Source of the DNA: Aldehydirespirator sp965221215
GTDB taxonomy: Bacteria; Actinomycetota; Acidimicrobiia; Acidimicrobiales; Aldehydirespiratoraceae
Assembly (NCBI GenBank): GCA_965221215.1
Contig: OZ244872.1
Location: 1,240,001 to 1,304,000, forward strand
Length of the DNA stretch: 64,000 nt
Reading direction: 5' to 3'
Positions 33,239-40,509 of the stretch are shown in pieces. The position numbers and the translations under genes are program-made. The notes under the pieces are model-generated. The model saw nothing but the letters and a program-made list of their open reading frames with translations, was not told the DNA's origin and did no database searches. Each line of letters opens with the position of its first letter. Position 1 is the stretch's first letter.

Positions 33239-33775
33239 ATGAGCAAGAACCACCCTCTCGACGGCAAAGAATTCGACGGCGACACCGACGCCGACGACTT
33301 CAGCGAAGCCGACGACTTCGACGGCGACCTCAGCGACGATTTCGACGATGAGTTCGACGGCGAGGAAGACTTCGACGGCGACGAGGACTTCGACGAGGAC
33401 GACACGCTCGATGGCGACAACGGCGATCTCGACGAGGACGACGACGGCGATGACGACGACGAGGACGACGACGATGTGCCCGCACCGGTCGACGACGAGG
33501 ACGACGACGACGTCCATCCCAGCGACGTCGAGGCCGACTTGGAGGAGATCCTCCGCGACCGCATTGCGGCCAGCGACGACGACGAGGAGGACGAGGAGGA
33601 GGAAGCTGTCGAGGCCAAGACCACGACGGTGGTTGCGCCGCCCCGCTCAGACGAGTGGACTTGCGGACAATGCTTCCTGATCGTGAGCGTCAGCCAGTTC
33701 GGCTCGCGCTCGGCGCCGGTGTGCCCGTCGGGCGAGGAGCCCTGCGAGTCGATCGAGAGGATTCTCGGAGGCTGA
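33239..33775 (+). CDS. Extremely acidic DUF4193-like protein with cysteine-rich tail
   Basis: A 178-residue protein. Residues 1-125 are dominated by Asp and Glu in runs such as DFDGDLSDDFDDEFDG, which must be disordered and strongly negative. The C-terminal 50 residues (DEWTCGQCFLIVSVSQFG, then CPSGEEPCESIE) have paired cysteines in the pattern of DUF4193, an actinobacterial family usually about 100 residues long, which probably binds zinc. The acidic region is much longer than normal. ATG 33239 is used; AAGCG precedes it. Function is unknown; a chaperone-like, DNA-mimic or RNA polymerase-associated role would be speculation. Confidence 0.7.
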   Translation: MSKNHPLDGKEFDGDTDADDFSEADDFDGDLSDDFDDEFDGEEDFDGDEDFDEDDTLDGDNGDLDEDDDGDDDDEDDDDVPAPVDDEDDDDVHPSDVEADLEEILRDRIAASDDDEEDEEEEAVEAKTTTVVAPPRSDEWTCGQCFLIVSVSQFGSRSAPVCPSGEEPCESIERILGG

Positions 33776-33809
33776 GCATCCGCTTCATGCTCGCCGCCCG
33801 ATCCGACCG

Positions 33810-34292
33810 ATGACCTCCATCGTCGAAGGGGCAAGGCGAGCGGCCGAGGCCGATATCGCCGATGTGGCCCGGCTGGCGGCCCAGGCCACGGCTGAGCTGG
33901 CCCAGCGGCGCGGCGGAGGGGTGTGGTCTCAGCTTGAGGCCCGGCCCGATCCCCAGATCGAGAGCCTGACCCGGGATCGGCGCGACGACGATGCGCTGGT
34001 GGTGGTGGGCACCATCGACGAGGCCGTGGTGGGCTACGGAGCGGTCCGCCTCGTGGAGCTTCACGACGGCACGGCGGTGGGGCGGGTCAGCGACATCTAC
34101 GTGCTCCCCGACGCCCGCGGCGTGGGGGTGGGCGAGGCCATGATGGAGCTGCTGCTGGCGTGGGCCGCTCGACGAGGCTGCATCGGGGTGGACAGCCTGG
34201 CACTGCCCGGAGACCGCGACACCAAGAACTTCTTCGAGACGCACGGCCTCACAGCCCGGGCCATAACCGTGCACCGCGCCCTGCCGGCCTGA
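33810..34292 (+). CDS. GNAT-family N-acetyltransferase
   Basis: A 160-residue acetyltransferase. The acetyl-CoA binding segment is VGRVSDIYVLPDARGVGVGEAMMELLLAW, seen here as RVSDIYVLPDARGVGVGEAM with the Q/RxxGxG/A pattern (ARGVGVGEA), followed by a helix and the late strand GCIGVDSLALPGDRDTKNFFE. It is close to the Nudix gene (6 bases) and about 30 bases after the acidic gene, so the pair may be co-expressed. The acceptor is unknown; this class includes enzymes for small molecules and protein N-termini. Confidence 0.85.
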   Translation: MTSIVEGARRAAEADIADVARLAAQATAELAQRRGGGVWSQLEARPDPQIESLTRDRRDDDALVVVGTIDEAVVGYGAVRLVELHDGTAVGRVSDIYVLPDARGVGVGEAMMELLLAWAARRGCIGVDSLALPGDRDTKNFFETHGLTARAITVHRALPA

Positions 34293-34298
34293 GCTTCC

Positions 34299-34706
34299 AT
34301 GATCGAGCGGGCCGAGGTTGCGGTCGGCGCCATCGTCCGCCGGGGCGACGAGTTACTGCTGGTGCGGCGGGGCCGCGAGCCCGCGGCGGGGGAGTGGTCC
34401 GTTCCCGGAGGCCGGGTGGAGCCGGGGGAGACGCTGATGGAGGCGGTGGTGCGGGAGATGCACGAGGAGACCGGCCTGCGCGGCGTGTGCGGTCCCTTGG
34501 TCGGCTGGGTGGAGCGGATCAGCGACGACCATCACTTCGTGATCCTCGACTTCGAGGCGACCGTGACCGGTGACGTCACCCCCGTCGCCGGGAGCGACGC
34601 CTCGGAGGCCCGCTGGTGCCCTCTCTCCGAGGTGGCCGCACTGCCGCTGGTGGAGGGGCTGGCCGAGTTCCTCCACGACCACGGGATAATCTCCACGATC
34701 GTCTGA
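34299..34706 (+). CDS. Nudix hydrolase
   Basis: A 135-residue hydrolase with an intact Nudix box: GGRVEPGETL, then REMHEETG (about 41-63), giving the GX5EX7REUXEEXGU pattern. The N-terminal strand AVGAIVRRGDELLLVRRGREP and the WSVPGG entry resemble ADP-ribose pyrophosphatase and MutT-like housecleaning enzymes. ATG 34299 lies 6 bases after the acetyltransferase gene. It converges with the next minus-strand gene 2 bases away without a visible terminator. Substrate cannot be read from sequence. Confidence 0.9.
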   Translation: MIERAEVAVGAIVRRGDELLLVRRGREPAAGEWSVPGGRVEPGETLMEAVVREMHEETGLRGVCGPLVGWVERISDDHHFVILDFEATVTGDVTPVAGSDASEARWCPLSEVAALPLVEGLAEFLHDHGIISTIV

Positions 34707-34708
34707 GA

Positions 34709-36250
34709 TCAGCCAGAGACCTCTTCAGCAGCGGGGTCGGGCGATTGATCCGGCGCGTCGGCCGATTGTTCTGCCGTCTCTGCGGGTTCGGCCACATCGG
34801 CGGGTTCGGTGAGGTCTGGGGACTCGGTGGCATCAGCCGGTTGTTCTGCGGCGTCGGCCGAATCGGTGGGCTCTTCGGGCGTGGGCGGCGGTGGGGGAGG
34901 TCTGCGGATCGGGGGACTCGGCGCCGGTGGCTCGACACCGAAGAGTGCGGCAATCTGGGGAACGCGGTCGGCCAGCCGGCGGATGGTGGCAAGCAGATCC
35001 TCGCCGGGCTTGTCCGGAGCGCCGAGCGGGACCACCTGGGTGCGGACGGGGGAGAGGGCCACCGAGTCCACCACCGTTGACCACCGCTGCTGGTTGGCGT
35101 CGGAGTTCAGGTCGGCGGCGGCCAGACCGGCCAGGCGTTCGGCCATGTCGGGGGGCAGCGGCGTGCCCGCCTTGGGCGGCCGCGAACTTAGGCGCAGCGC
35201 CCTGATGGTGCGGCCCTCGCCGATGGTCTTGGCCAACTCGTCCAGCCACCGGCGCTGATCAACCTCTAGACGCTGGGCCAGGCCGGCGCGCAGACTCTCG
35301 GCCAGCGCCCTGGTCTGCTCGGTTCGGGCGGCCCGGTCGGCCGCCGCGATCACCGAGCGGATGTCGCGCAGATCGACCTTGGCGAGTCCGGCCATGGCCG
35401 CATCGGCCCGGTCGTGCCACTCGGCCGCCTTCAAGGTGGGGGCAAGCTGCTCGGCCAGCGCCAGCACAGGATCGAGCTTGATCTGGGGGAGGCCCTCGGC
35501 CGCCGCCTTGGCGTTCATCCGCTCGATGGACTTGCGCACGCCCGGAACACCGGCCCGAAGAACCTCACGGGCCAAAGCCTGCTGATCGCTGGGCAGTTCG
35601 GCCAGCGCGGCCTTGCGATGTACTCGCTTGGCCTTCAGGCCGGGGCCCCGCGGCCGCGGCGACCGCTCCGAGCGCTTGCGGTCCTGCTGGCGCGAATCTT
35701 GCCGGCCGCGCTTGGGAACCGAGCGTCGATCACGCGAGTCCGACCGGGGCTTGCGGTCGTGCTTGCGAGTGTCGGAGTCTCGGCCCGGGTCGTCGCGGCG
35801 ATCCCGCTTGGCACCATCGCGCCGGCCCTTCTTGTCATGTCCTTCGTCGCCGTGATCGTCGCGGCGATCGCGCTTGCGGCCGCGGCGGCGATCGTCGTCT
35901 CGGACACCTCGTCGGCGGTCGTCGTCGCGATTGCGGCCACGGCGGTCGTCGCGATCATGGCGGCGCGACTTCGACACCAGCGTGGTGGTCACCAAAGGCC
36001 CGCCGCCCCCGCCGATCAGTTCAAGGTGCTCGGCGGGCGCGGCCCGAATCCGGGGCGCGAACACCGCGATGATCTCCATCCCGTCGAGACCGCCCTCCGC
36101 TTCGGCTCGGAGCACGCTGCCAACCGCAACTGTGTCGGGCAGCAGGTCACCGGAGACATCACCCTTCGGCTGGCGCGCCCCCGCGGCCCGCCATGTCCAG
36201 CTGCCGTCGTCGCGCCGGCTGGTCAACTCGATCTCTAGTCGCCGGGACAC
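34709..36250 (-). CDS. Multidomain hypothetical protein with charged linker
   Basis: A 513-residue protein with four regions: an N-terminal beta-rich domain of about 85 residues (LEIELTSRRDDGSWTWRAAG ... GSVLRAEAEGGLDGMEI), a highly charged Arg/Asp/Lys linker (about 100-205, repeated DDRRRG and KRDRRDD), a helical core (about 210-430), and a Pro-rich then Ala/Asp/Glu-rich tail. The N-terminal part resembles an OB-like or cold-shock-like barrel, and the linker suggests nucleic-acid association, but I do not recognise a family. GTG 36250 was chosen because TAGCTT lies 8 bases upstream; an in-frame TTG at 36304 would add 18 residues. Confidence 0.65.
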   Translation of the reverse strand: MSRRLEIELTSRRDDGSWTWRAAGARQPKGDVSGDLLPDTVAVGSVLRAEAEGGLDGMEIIAVFAPRIRAAPAEHLELIGGGGGPLVTTTLVSKSRRHDRDDRRGRNRDDDRRRGVRDDDRRRGRKRDRRDDHGDEGHDKKGRRDGAKRDRRDDPGRDSDTRKHDRKPRSDSRDRRSVPKRGRQDSRQQDRKRSERSPRPRGPGLKAKRVHRKAALAELPSDQQALAREVLRAGVPGVRKSIERMNAKAAAEGLPQIKLDPVLALAEQLAPTLKAAEWHDRADAAMAGLAKVDLRDIRSVIAAADRAARTEQTRALAESLRAGLAQRLEVDQRRWLDELAKTIGEGRTIRALRLSSRPPKAGTPLPPDMAERLAGLAAADLNSDANQQRWSTVVDSVALSPVRTQVVPLGAPDKPGEDLLATIRRLADRVPQIAALFGVEPPAPSPPIRRPPPPPPTPEEPTDSADAAEQPADATESPDLTEPADVAEPAETAEQSADAPDQSPDPAAEEVSG

Positions 36251-36258
36251 GGCCCACA

Positions 36259-36264
36259 AAGCTA
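36259..36264 (-). promoter_or_regulatory. -10 box TAGCTT, near-leaderless, for the charged-linker protein
   Basis: TAGCTT (minus strand) ends 8 bases before GTG 36250. A second AT-rich patch with CATAAT lies at about 36318-36335 upstream and could be another promoter. Confidence 0.4.
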
Positions 36265-36347
36265 CACGGCCCAGTAGCCGCAGCGCCCTCCCAGAATCTC
36301 CCAACCGCCGGAAATATGCATTATGTAAACTACGGAGCAGGGGGCGG

Positions 36348-36896
36348 TCAGTTGTCGGTTGGATTGCGGGGAAAGAAGCGCAGGCTCCTCAATTCGCCCT
36401 GTTGGCGGGCGAAGACCTGCCACCACAGCTCGTCGGGAACGGCGGTGAACGGATCGGAGGCGTCGAGGTCCAGCACGAACCAGGCGTCGTCGGCCAGCTC
36501 AGCCTCGAGCTGGCCGGGCGCCCACGCCGCGTAGCCGGCGAAGATGCGCACCTCGTCCAGTCCGCCGACCTCGTCGGGGTTGCACTCGAGGTCGACGGTG
36601 CCGATCCTCCCGATCACCTGCGACCAGTTCTCATCGACGTCGTCGAGCGCCACCGAAGCCAGCGCAATCACCGAGGACTGGCTCACCGGGCCGCCGACGA
36701 ACACCACCCGGGGCTTGCTCACCGCCGTCGCCCAGTCGCCGATGGCGCTGCTGACGGTCAGCTCGCTGGGTCGGTTGAGGACCAGGCCCAGCGCGCCCTC
36801 GTTGCTGTGCTCGAGCATCATCAGCACGGCCTGGCGGAAGTTGGGGTCAGACAGGCTCGGCGCAGCCACGAGGAGCTTCCCGCGGGTCGATTCCAT
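36348..36896 (-). CDS. YqgE/AlgH family protein
   Basis: A 182-residue protein of the YqgE/AlgH family (function unresolved). Conserved elements are GKLLVAAPSLSDPNFRQAVL, HSNEGALGLVLNRPSE, VFVGGPV, VRIFAGYAAWAPGQLEAEL and WFVLDLDASDPF. ATG 36896 begins MESTRGKLL as in relatives; an upstream in-frame GTG would add residues without homology. GGAAG lies about 10 bases before the start. The gene is about 100 bases upstream of the charged-linker gene on the same strand and diverges from thiD. Confidence 0.92.
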   Translation of the reverse strand: MESTRGKLLVAAPSLSDPNFRQAVLMMLEHSNEGALGLVLNRPSELTVSSAIGDWATAVSKPRVVFVGGPVSQSSVIALASVALDDVDENWSQVIGRIGTVDLECNPDEVGGLDEVRIFAGYAAWAPGQLEAELADDAWFVLDLDASDPFTAVPDELWWQVFARQQGELRSLRFFPRNPTDN

Positions 36897-37002
36897 TCGG
36901 CGGTCTTCCAGGTAGCGGACGGGCGGGGAGCGACACGACACGGCGGCAGTCCGACAAGCGGTGGCGGTGTGGCGGGGCAGCTATGTGGCACGATCTAGGG
37001 CC

Positions 37003-37824
37003 GTGGTGTCGACCATGCCGCCGGTGGCGCTCACGATAGCCGCTTCGGACCCCCTCGGAGGCGCGGGCGTGCAGGCCGATCTGGCTGCCTTCGCCGCCTT
37101 CGGAGTGCACGGCGCCAGCGCTCTCACCGCAGTGACCGCGCAGTCGTTGACCTCTGTTGCCGCGGTTTCGCCGGTGGGCGCCGACCTGGTTGCCGACCAG
37201 ATCGACTCGGTTGCGTCGGAGCTGCCTGTGGCCGGGGCCAAGACGGGGCTGCTGCGCCGACGCGAGGTGGTAGAGCTGGTGGCCGAGAGGGTGGAGCGCG
37301 GCGTGCTGCCCGCACCGGTGGTCGATCCGGTGATGGTGGACGGGCGGGGAGTTGCCTTCGTGGCCGACGATGTGGCCGACGCCTATCGCGAGCGGCTGTT
37401 CCCCCTGGCCCGGGCCATCACGCCCAACCGGCGCGAGGCCGAGCTGTTGGCGGGGCTGCCGCTGCCGGGACCCGAGGCGGTGCTGGAGTGCGCCGAAATG
37501 TTCCAGAGGCTCGGATCCGATGCCGTGGTGGTAACCGGCGGCGCCTTCGACGGACGGCCCGACGATGTGGTGATCACCTCGGCCGGCGACGCCTGGGTGG
37601 TGCCCGGCCAGCGGGTCCACACTCGCAACGTCCGAGGCAGCGGCTGCACATTCTCGGCTGCGCTGGTCGCCGGTCTGGCGCTCGGCCACAGCCTGGAGGA
37701 TGCCGTGGCCGCCGCGGCCCGGTTCGTGCGCTCAGCCATCGAGGTATCGGCGGAATGGACCTTCGACGGCCCCGGCCCGGTGTCCCACGCCCTGCAGCCC
37801 GCACCAGACCCGTCTCCTCTCTAG
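37003..37824 (+). CDS. thiD: Hydroxymethylpyrimidine/phosphomethylpyrimidine kinase
   Basis: Phosphorylates HMP and HMP-P in thiamine synthesis. The 273-residue ribokinase-fold protein has ALTIAASDPLGGAGVQADL at the N-terminus, AVTAQSLTSV, VVDPVMVDGRG, ITPNRREAELLAG and the catalytic RNVRGSGCTFSAAL with the anion-hole GSGCT. In a classical ThiD the first motif reads SDSxGGAG; here it is SDPLGGAG, a small change. GTG 37003 and ATG 37015 are both possible starts. No TPP riboswitch is seen upstream. No other thiamine gene is in the window. Confidence 0.9.
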   Translation: MVSTMPPVALTIAASDPLGGAGVQADLAAFAAFGVHGASALTAVTAQSLTSVAAVSPVGADLVADQIDSVASELPVAGAKTGLLRRREVVELVAERVERGVLPAPVVDPVMVDGRGVAFVADDVADAYRERLFPLARAITPNRREAELLAGLPLPGPEAVLECAEMFQRLGSDAVVVTGGAFDGRPDDVVITSAGDAWVVPGQRVHTRNVRGSGCTFSAALVAGLALGHSLEDAVAAAARFVRSAIEVSAEWTFDGPGPVSHALQPAPDPSPL

Positions 37825-37873
37825 AGCGTGCACCTCTGACCGCCTGTAGGCTCGGGGCTGCCGGCGTGTGATA

Positions 37874-37887
37874 CGAACACATGTTCG
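37874..37887. promoter_or_regulatory. LexA-type SOS box upstream of alkB-like gene
   Basis: CGAACACATGTTCG fits the Gram-positive/actinobacterial LexA operator GAAC-N4-GTTC with conserved flanks. It ends one base before the -10 box (37889-37894), so a bound repressor would block transcription. Confidence 0.75.
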
Positions 37888-37888
37888 C

Positions 37889-37894
37889 TAGAGT
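37889..37894 (+). promoter_or_regulatory. -10 box TAGAGT of alkB-like gene, leaderless spacing
   Basis: TAGAGT ends 6 bases before GTG 37901, directly after the LexA-type box. Confidence 0.55.
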
Positions 37895-37900
37895 TGGCCC

Positions 37901-38563
37901 GTGCAGATCTCCCGGTCGGGCGTCGAGGCCGAAGTGGGGCCCCGCCAGGGCGACCTGTTCGCGCTGGGACGCCCGGCTCTCAACTCGGCGGCGGCGGTGG
38001 AGCGCCTGCACTTGGACGGCGGAAGCTGGATCGACAGGTCGTCGCGGTGGCTGCGGGGCGGCGACGAACTGCTGGATTTGCTGGCGGCCCGACTGCGCTG
38101 GACGCGAGCCGAGCGCCCCATGTACGGGCAGATGGTTGAGGAGCCCCGGTTGGGCGCGTTCGTGCGGACGGGCTCGCCGGGCGCACCGACACTGCTCGAC
38201 GACATGGCCGGTGCGCTGCGCACCCGTTACGGGGCCGGGTTCAGCTCGGTGTGGGTGAACTACTACCGGGGCGGCGAGGACTCCGTCGCCTGGCATAGCG
38301 ACCGCATCGGGATCGACCCGGCCAACGCCATGGTGGCCATCGTCTCGCTGGGCGGCCCCCGACGGTTCCTGCTGCGGCCGGCCGGAGGCGGTCGCAGCCG
38401 GTCGTTCACGCTGGCGTCGGGCGACCTGCTGGTGATGGGCGGGGCCTGCCAGCAGGACTGGGAGCACTCGGTGCCCAAAGTGGCAGCCGCCCCGCCCCGC
38501 ATGAGCGTCACCTTCCGCCGCACCGCCAAGCGGCCTCGACCTGCCCGCACCAACGGCGATTAG
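37901..38563 (+). CDS. alkB: AlkB-like 2-oxoglutarate/Fe(II) dioxygenase
   Basis: Probably repairs alkylated DNA or RNA bases by oxidative demethylation. The 220-residue protein has the metal-binding His132 and Asp134 (WHSDRIG) and His189 (WEHSVPK), and the 2-oxoglutarate-binding RxxxxxR at Arg200-Arg206 (RMSVTFR). YGQMVEEPRLGAFVRTG and VWVNYYRGGEDSVAWHSD, shared with AlkB homologues of the ALKBH2/3 type, are also present. GTG 37901 is set by the leaderless promoter. The overlapping LexA-type operator predicts induction by DNA damage. Confidence 0.9.
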   Translation: MQISRSGVEAEVGPRQGDLFALGRPALNSAAAVERLHLDGGSWIDRSSRWLRGGDELLDLLAARLRWTRAERPMYGQMVEEPRLGAFVRTGSPGAPTLLDDMAGALRTRYGAGFSSVWVNYYRGGEDSVAWHSDRIGIDPANAMVAIVSLGGPRRFLLRPAGGGRSRSFTLASGDLLVMGGACQQDWEHSVPKVAAAPPRMSVTFRRTAKRPRPARTNGD

Positions 38564-38570
38564 CCGATCA

Positions 38571-40298
38571 CTATTCGATGCGGCGGGCTTGGCGGCCCTC
38601 GATCTCGCCGAGGAACTGGGCTGCGGCCTTCTGCACGCCGCTCGACCAGGTCGGGTAGGCGTGCGAGGCCTGGGCCAGTCGACCTGCGAATGCTCCCGTG
38701 CGCATGGCCAGCACGACCTCCTGGATCATCTCCCCGGCCCGCGGCGCCACGATGGTTGCTCCCAGGATGCGGCCTCCGCCGGCGTCGCCCAGACCGCGGC
38801 GGGGTCCGGCCACGATGGCAACGAAGCCGTCGGTGCGGCCGTCGGTGACGGCCCGGTCCACCTCGGCCAGCGGCAGGTAGGCCACCCGGCTGCCCGTTGG
38901 CGCATGGCTTGGGGTCACCCCCACCGATGCCACCTCCGGGTCGGTGAACACCACCCGGGGCACAAGGTCACCCCGGAACCGCCCTCTCTGCCCCTTGCCC
39001 AGGGCGTTGCCGGCCGCGACTCGTCCCATCTCATCGGCCGCATGCGACAGATACAAGGCCGCGTAGTGGCGCCGACCGTGGCGCACCCGCGTCTGACGGC
39101 GAAGCATTCGCCGGTCTTGTCGACGCAGCGCCCTGCGCGGGGTGGCTGCCGCGAACCCCGACTTGCGCCTCGTCGCCCGGTACATCGCGGTTACCGGTGG
39201 AGACTCCCGGTGCGATGTCGGCGCGATCCCGTACTTCTGCCTCCTCGACCAGTACCGGCTCGGCCTGCCTCGGCGCGATGCGAGATGCCGCACCGGCCGG
39301 TCGCTGTTCGTTCGGCCCTCGGACTCATCGCTCTTGTCGATTACGACCAAGGGTCCCGGTCGAGTGGGCGGGCGCAGCCGCCAAGCGGCTGTGTCGCCGG
39401 CCGCGTACACGCCCTTCAGCGACGTTTCGAGCCGCTCGTCGGTGAGGATATGGCCGCTCCACTCCCCCAGCTTGACCCCCAACTCCTCCAGCCCCAGCCC
39501 CTCGGTTGTGGGCGTTCGGCCGGTCGACACCAGCAGCCGGTCCACAGCGACCCGGCCTCCGATCCCGCCCGAGCGCGACAGCCGGTACACGAGGGTGCAT
39601 GCCCCACCGTGGTCGTGGGCCTCGACCCGGGCGACACGGGCACAGCGCAGCACTCGCACCCCGTCGGCTTGGAGCCTTGCCCGCACCGTCGCCGCGGCCT
39701 CGGGCTCGTATCCGGGCAACAGCTGTTGCTGATCTTCGAACAGGGTCACCTCCACTCCTAGCAGCGCGAAGGCCTGGGCCAGCTCGCAGCCGGTGGGGCC
39801 ACCGCCGATGATGCCCAAAGACCGCGGCGCCGCGGTGAGGTCGAAAACGGTGTCGCTGGTGAGCGGCCGAGCCTCGACCAGGCCCGCAATGTCGTCGGGC
39901 AGCCCAGGCCGCGATCCGGTGGCCAGCACGATGCGGGGCGCGGTGATGCGCCGCTCCCCCACCGCCACCGTGTCGTGGTTGATCAGCCGGGCCCGGCCCT
40001 CGATCACCGTCGTGCCCTCGCGGCGCAGCACCTCGACCGACTCGATGGCCGCGATGTGGGTGACGGTCGACCGCACCCGCTCCATGGCCTCGGCGAAGCC
40101 GAGCCCGTCGCGGGCCGCGGCCAGCAGGGTCTTCGACGGCACGCATCCCGTGAAAGTGCAGTCGCCGCCCGGTGCCGAGTCGGTCACCAGAGCTACGTCG
40201 GCGCCGGCTCGCAGTGCGGCCCTCACCGCGCCCAGACCGGCCGCGCCCCCGCCCACCACGATCAGGTCGTGATCCATCATCCGGGCACTCCGAGACAC
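38571..40298 (-). CDS. FAD-dependent disulfide oxidoreductase with in-frame insertion
   Basis: A class-I pyridine nucleotide-disulfide oxidoreductase of the mercuric reductase/dihydrolipoamide dehydrogenase type. It has the FAD motif VGGGAAGLGA, the redox pair Cys47 and Cys52 in GGDCTFTGCVPSKT, the NAD(P) motif IIGGGPTGCE and the second FAD segment GVYAAGDTA. Normally SHAADEMGRVAAGNAL follows within a few residues; here about 108 residues (306-413, bases 39060-39383) rich in Arg intervene without a stop codon. The C-terminal dimerisation domain (FTDPEVASVGVT, HAYPTWSSGVQ) is intact. The protein is 575 residues instead of about 465. GTG 40298 is supported by TAGATT 6 bases upstream; ATG 40280 is an alternative. 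Activity is uncertain. Confidence 0.8.
   Translation of the reverse strand: MSRSARMMDHDLIVVGGGAAGLGAVRAALRAGADVALVTDSAPGGDCTFTGCVPSKTLLAAARDGLGFAEAMERVRSTVTHIAAIESVEVLRREGTTVIEGRARLINHDTVAVGERRITAPRIVLATGSRPGLPDDIAGLVEARPLTSDTVFDLTAAPRSLGIIGGGPTGCELAQAFALLGVEVTLFEDQQQLLPGYEPEAAATVRARLQADGVRVLRCARVARVEAHDHGGACTLVYRLSRSGGIGGRVAVDRLLVSTGRTPTTEGLGLEELGVKLGEWSGHILTDERLETSLKGVYAAGDTAAWRLRPPTRPGPLVVIDKSDESEGRTNSDRPVRHLASRRGRPSRYWSRRQKYGIAPTSHRESPPVTAMYRATRRKSGFAAATPRRALRRQDRRMLRRQTRVRHGRRHYAALYLSHAADEMGRVAAGNALGKGQRGRFRGDLVPRVVFTDPEVASVGVTPSHAPTGSRVAYLPLAEVDRAVTDGRTDGFVAIVAGPRRGLGDAGGGRILGATIVAPRAGEMIQEVVLAMRTGAFAGRLAQASHAYPTWSSGVQKAAAQFLGEIEGRQARRIE
39060..39383 (-). other. In-frame insertion within the oxidoreductase gene
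   Basis: About 324 bases with no counterpart in the family lie between the FAD-binding GDTA and LYLSHAADEM segments. The encoded peptide is Arg-rich and low in hydrophobic residues, unlike a folded domain. It contains the hairpin AGCCGC-CAA-GCGGCT near its end at about 39379. TACGCGGCC occurs close to both ends. No transposase, intein or group I/II intron signature is visible. Confidence 0.6.
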
Positions 40299-40304
40299 GG
40301 CCTG

Positions 40305-40310
40305 AATCTA
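40305..40310 (-). promoter_or_regulatory. -10 box TAGATT of the oxidoreductase gene, leaderless spacing
   Basis: TAGATT (minus strand) ends 6 bases before GTG 40298. Confidence 0.5.
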
Positions 40311-40359
40311 GGCCGAGCCTGTGCCCACGAATCGCTGCCCGACCGGGCGACCGCGTGCT

Positions 40360-40466
40360 CTTGGAACGAGCACAAGTCGGCGAGGCTGATGTGTCTTGAG
40401 GATTCCGGGGCGACAGGCCGGTGGACGATGCTTGGAACGAGCACAAGTCGGCGAGGCTGATGTGTC
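40360..40466 (+). repeat. Paired 36-base direct repeat
   Basis: Identical 36-base copies at 40360-40395 and 40431-40466, period 71, beginning CTTGGAACGAGCACAAGTCG. Copy 1 can form GTGCTC-ttggaac-GAGCAC with its flank. They fill much of the 211-base gap between the oxidoreductase start and the trpA end; no gene is seen in this gap. Confidence 0.9.
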
Positions 40467-40509
40467 GTGGCTTGGTCTCTAGATCGACGGCGCGGGGAGC
40501 CGAGCGGGC

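Noticed and set aside
36850..37003. TPP riboswitch upstream of thiD
   Set aside because: The short divergent gap shows no THI-box sequences.
39060..39383. The oxidoreductase insertion as an intein
   Set aside because: There is no N-terminal Cys or Ser with a block A pattern, no C-terminal His-Asn, and it is shorter than known mini-inteins with none of their motifs.
39057..39407. TACGCGGCC occurring at both sides of the oxidoreductase insertion, as a possible target-site duplication
   Set aside because: Removing the insert between these copies would also delete the essential GD residues of the FAD-binding motif, so they cannot be the original duplication.
40360..40466. Two identical 36-base repeats with a 35-base spacer, resembling a minimal CRISPR array
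   Set aside because: Only two copies, no cas genes in the window, and similar two-copy repeats of different sequence occur elsewhere with the same period, so a duplication process is more likely.
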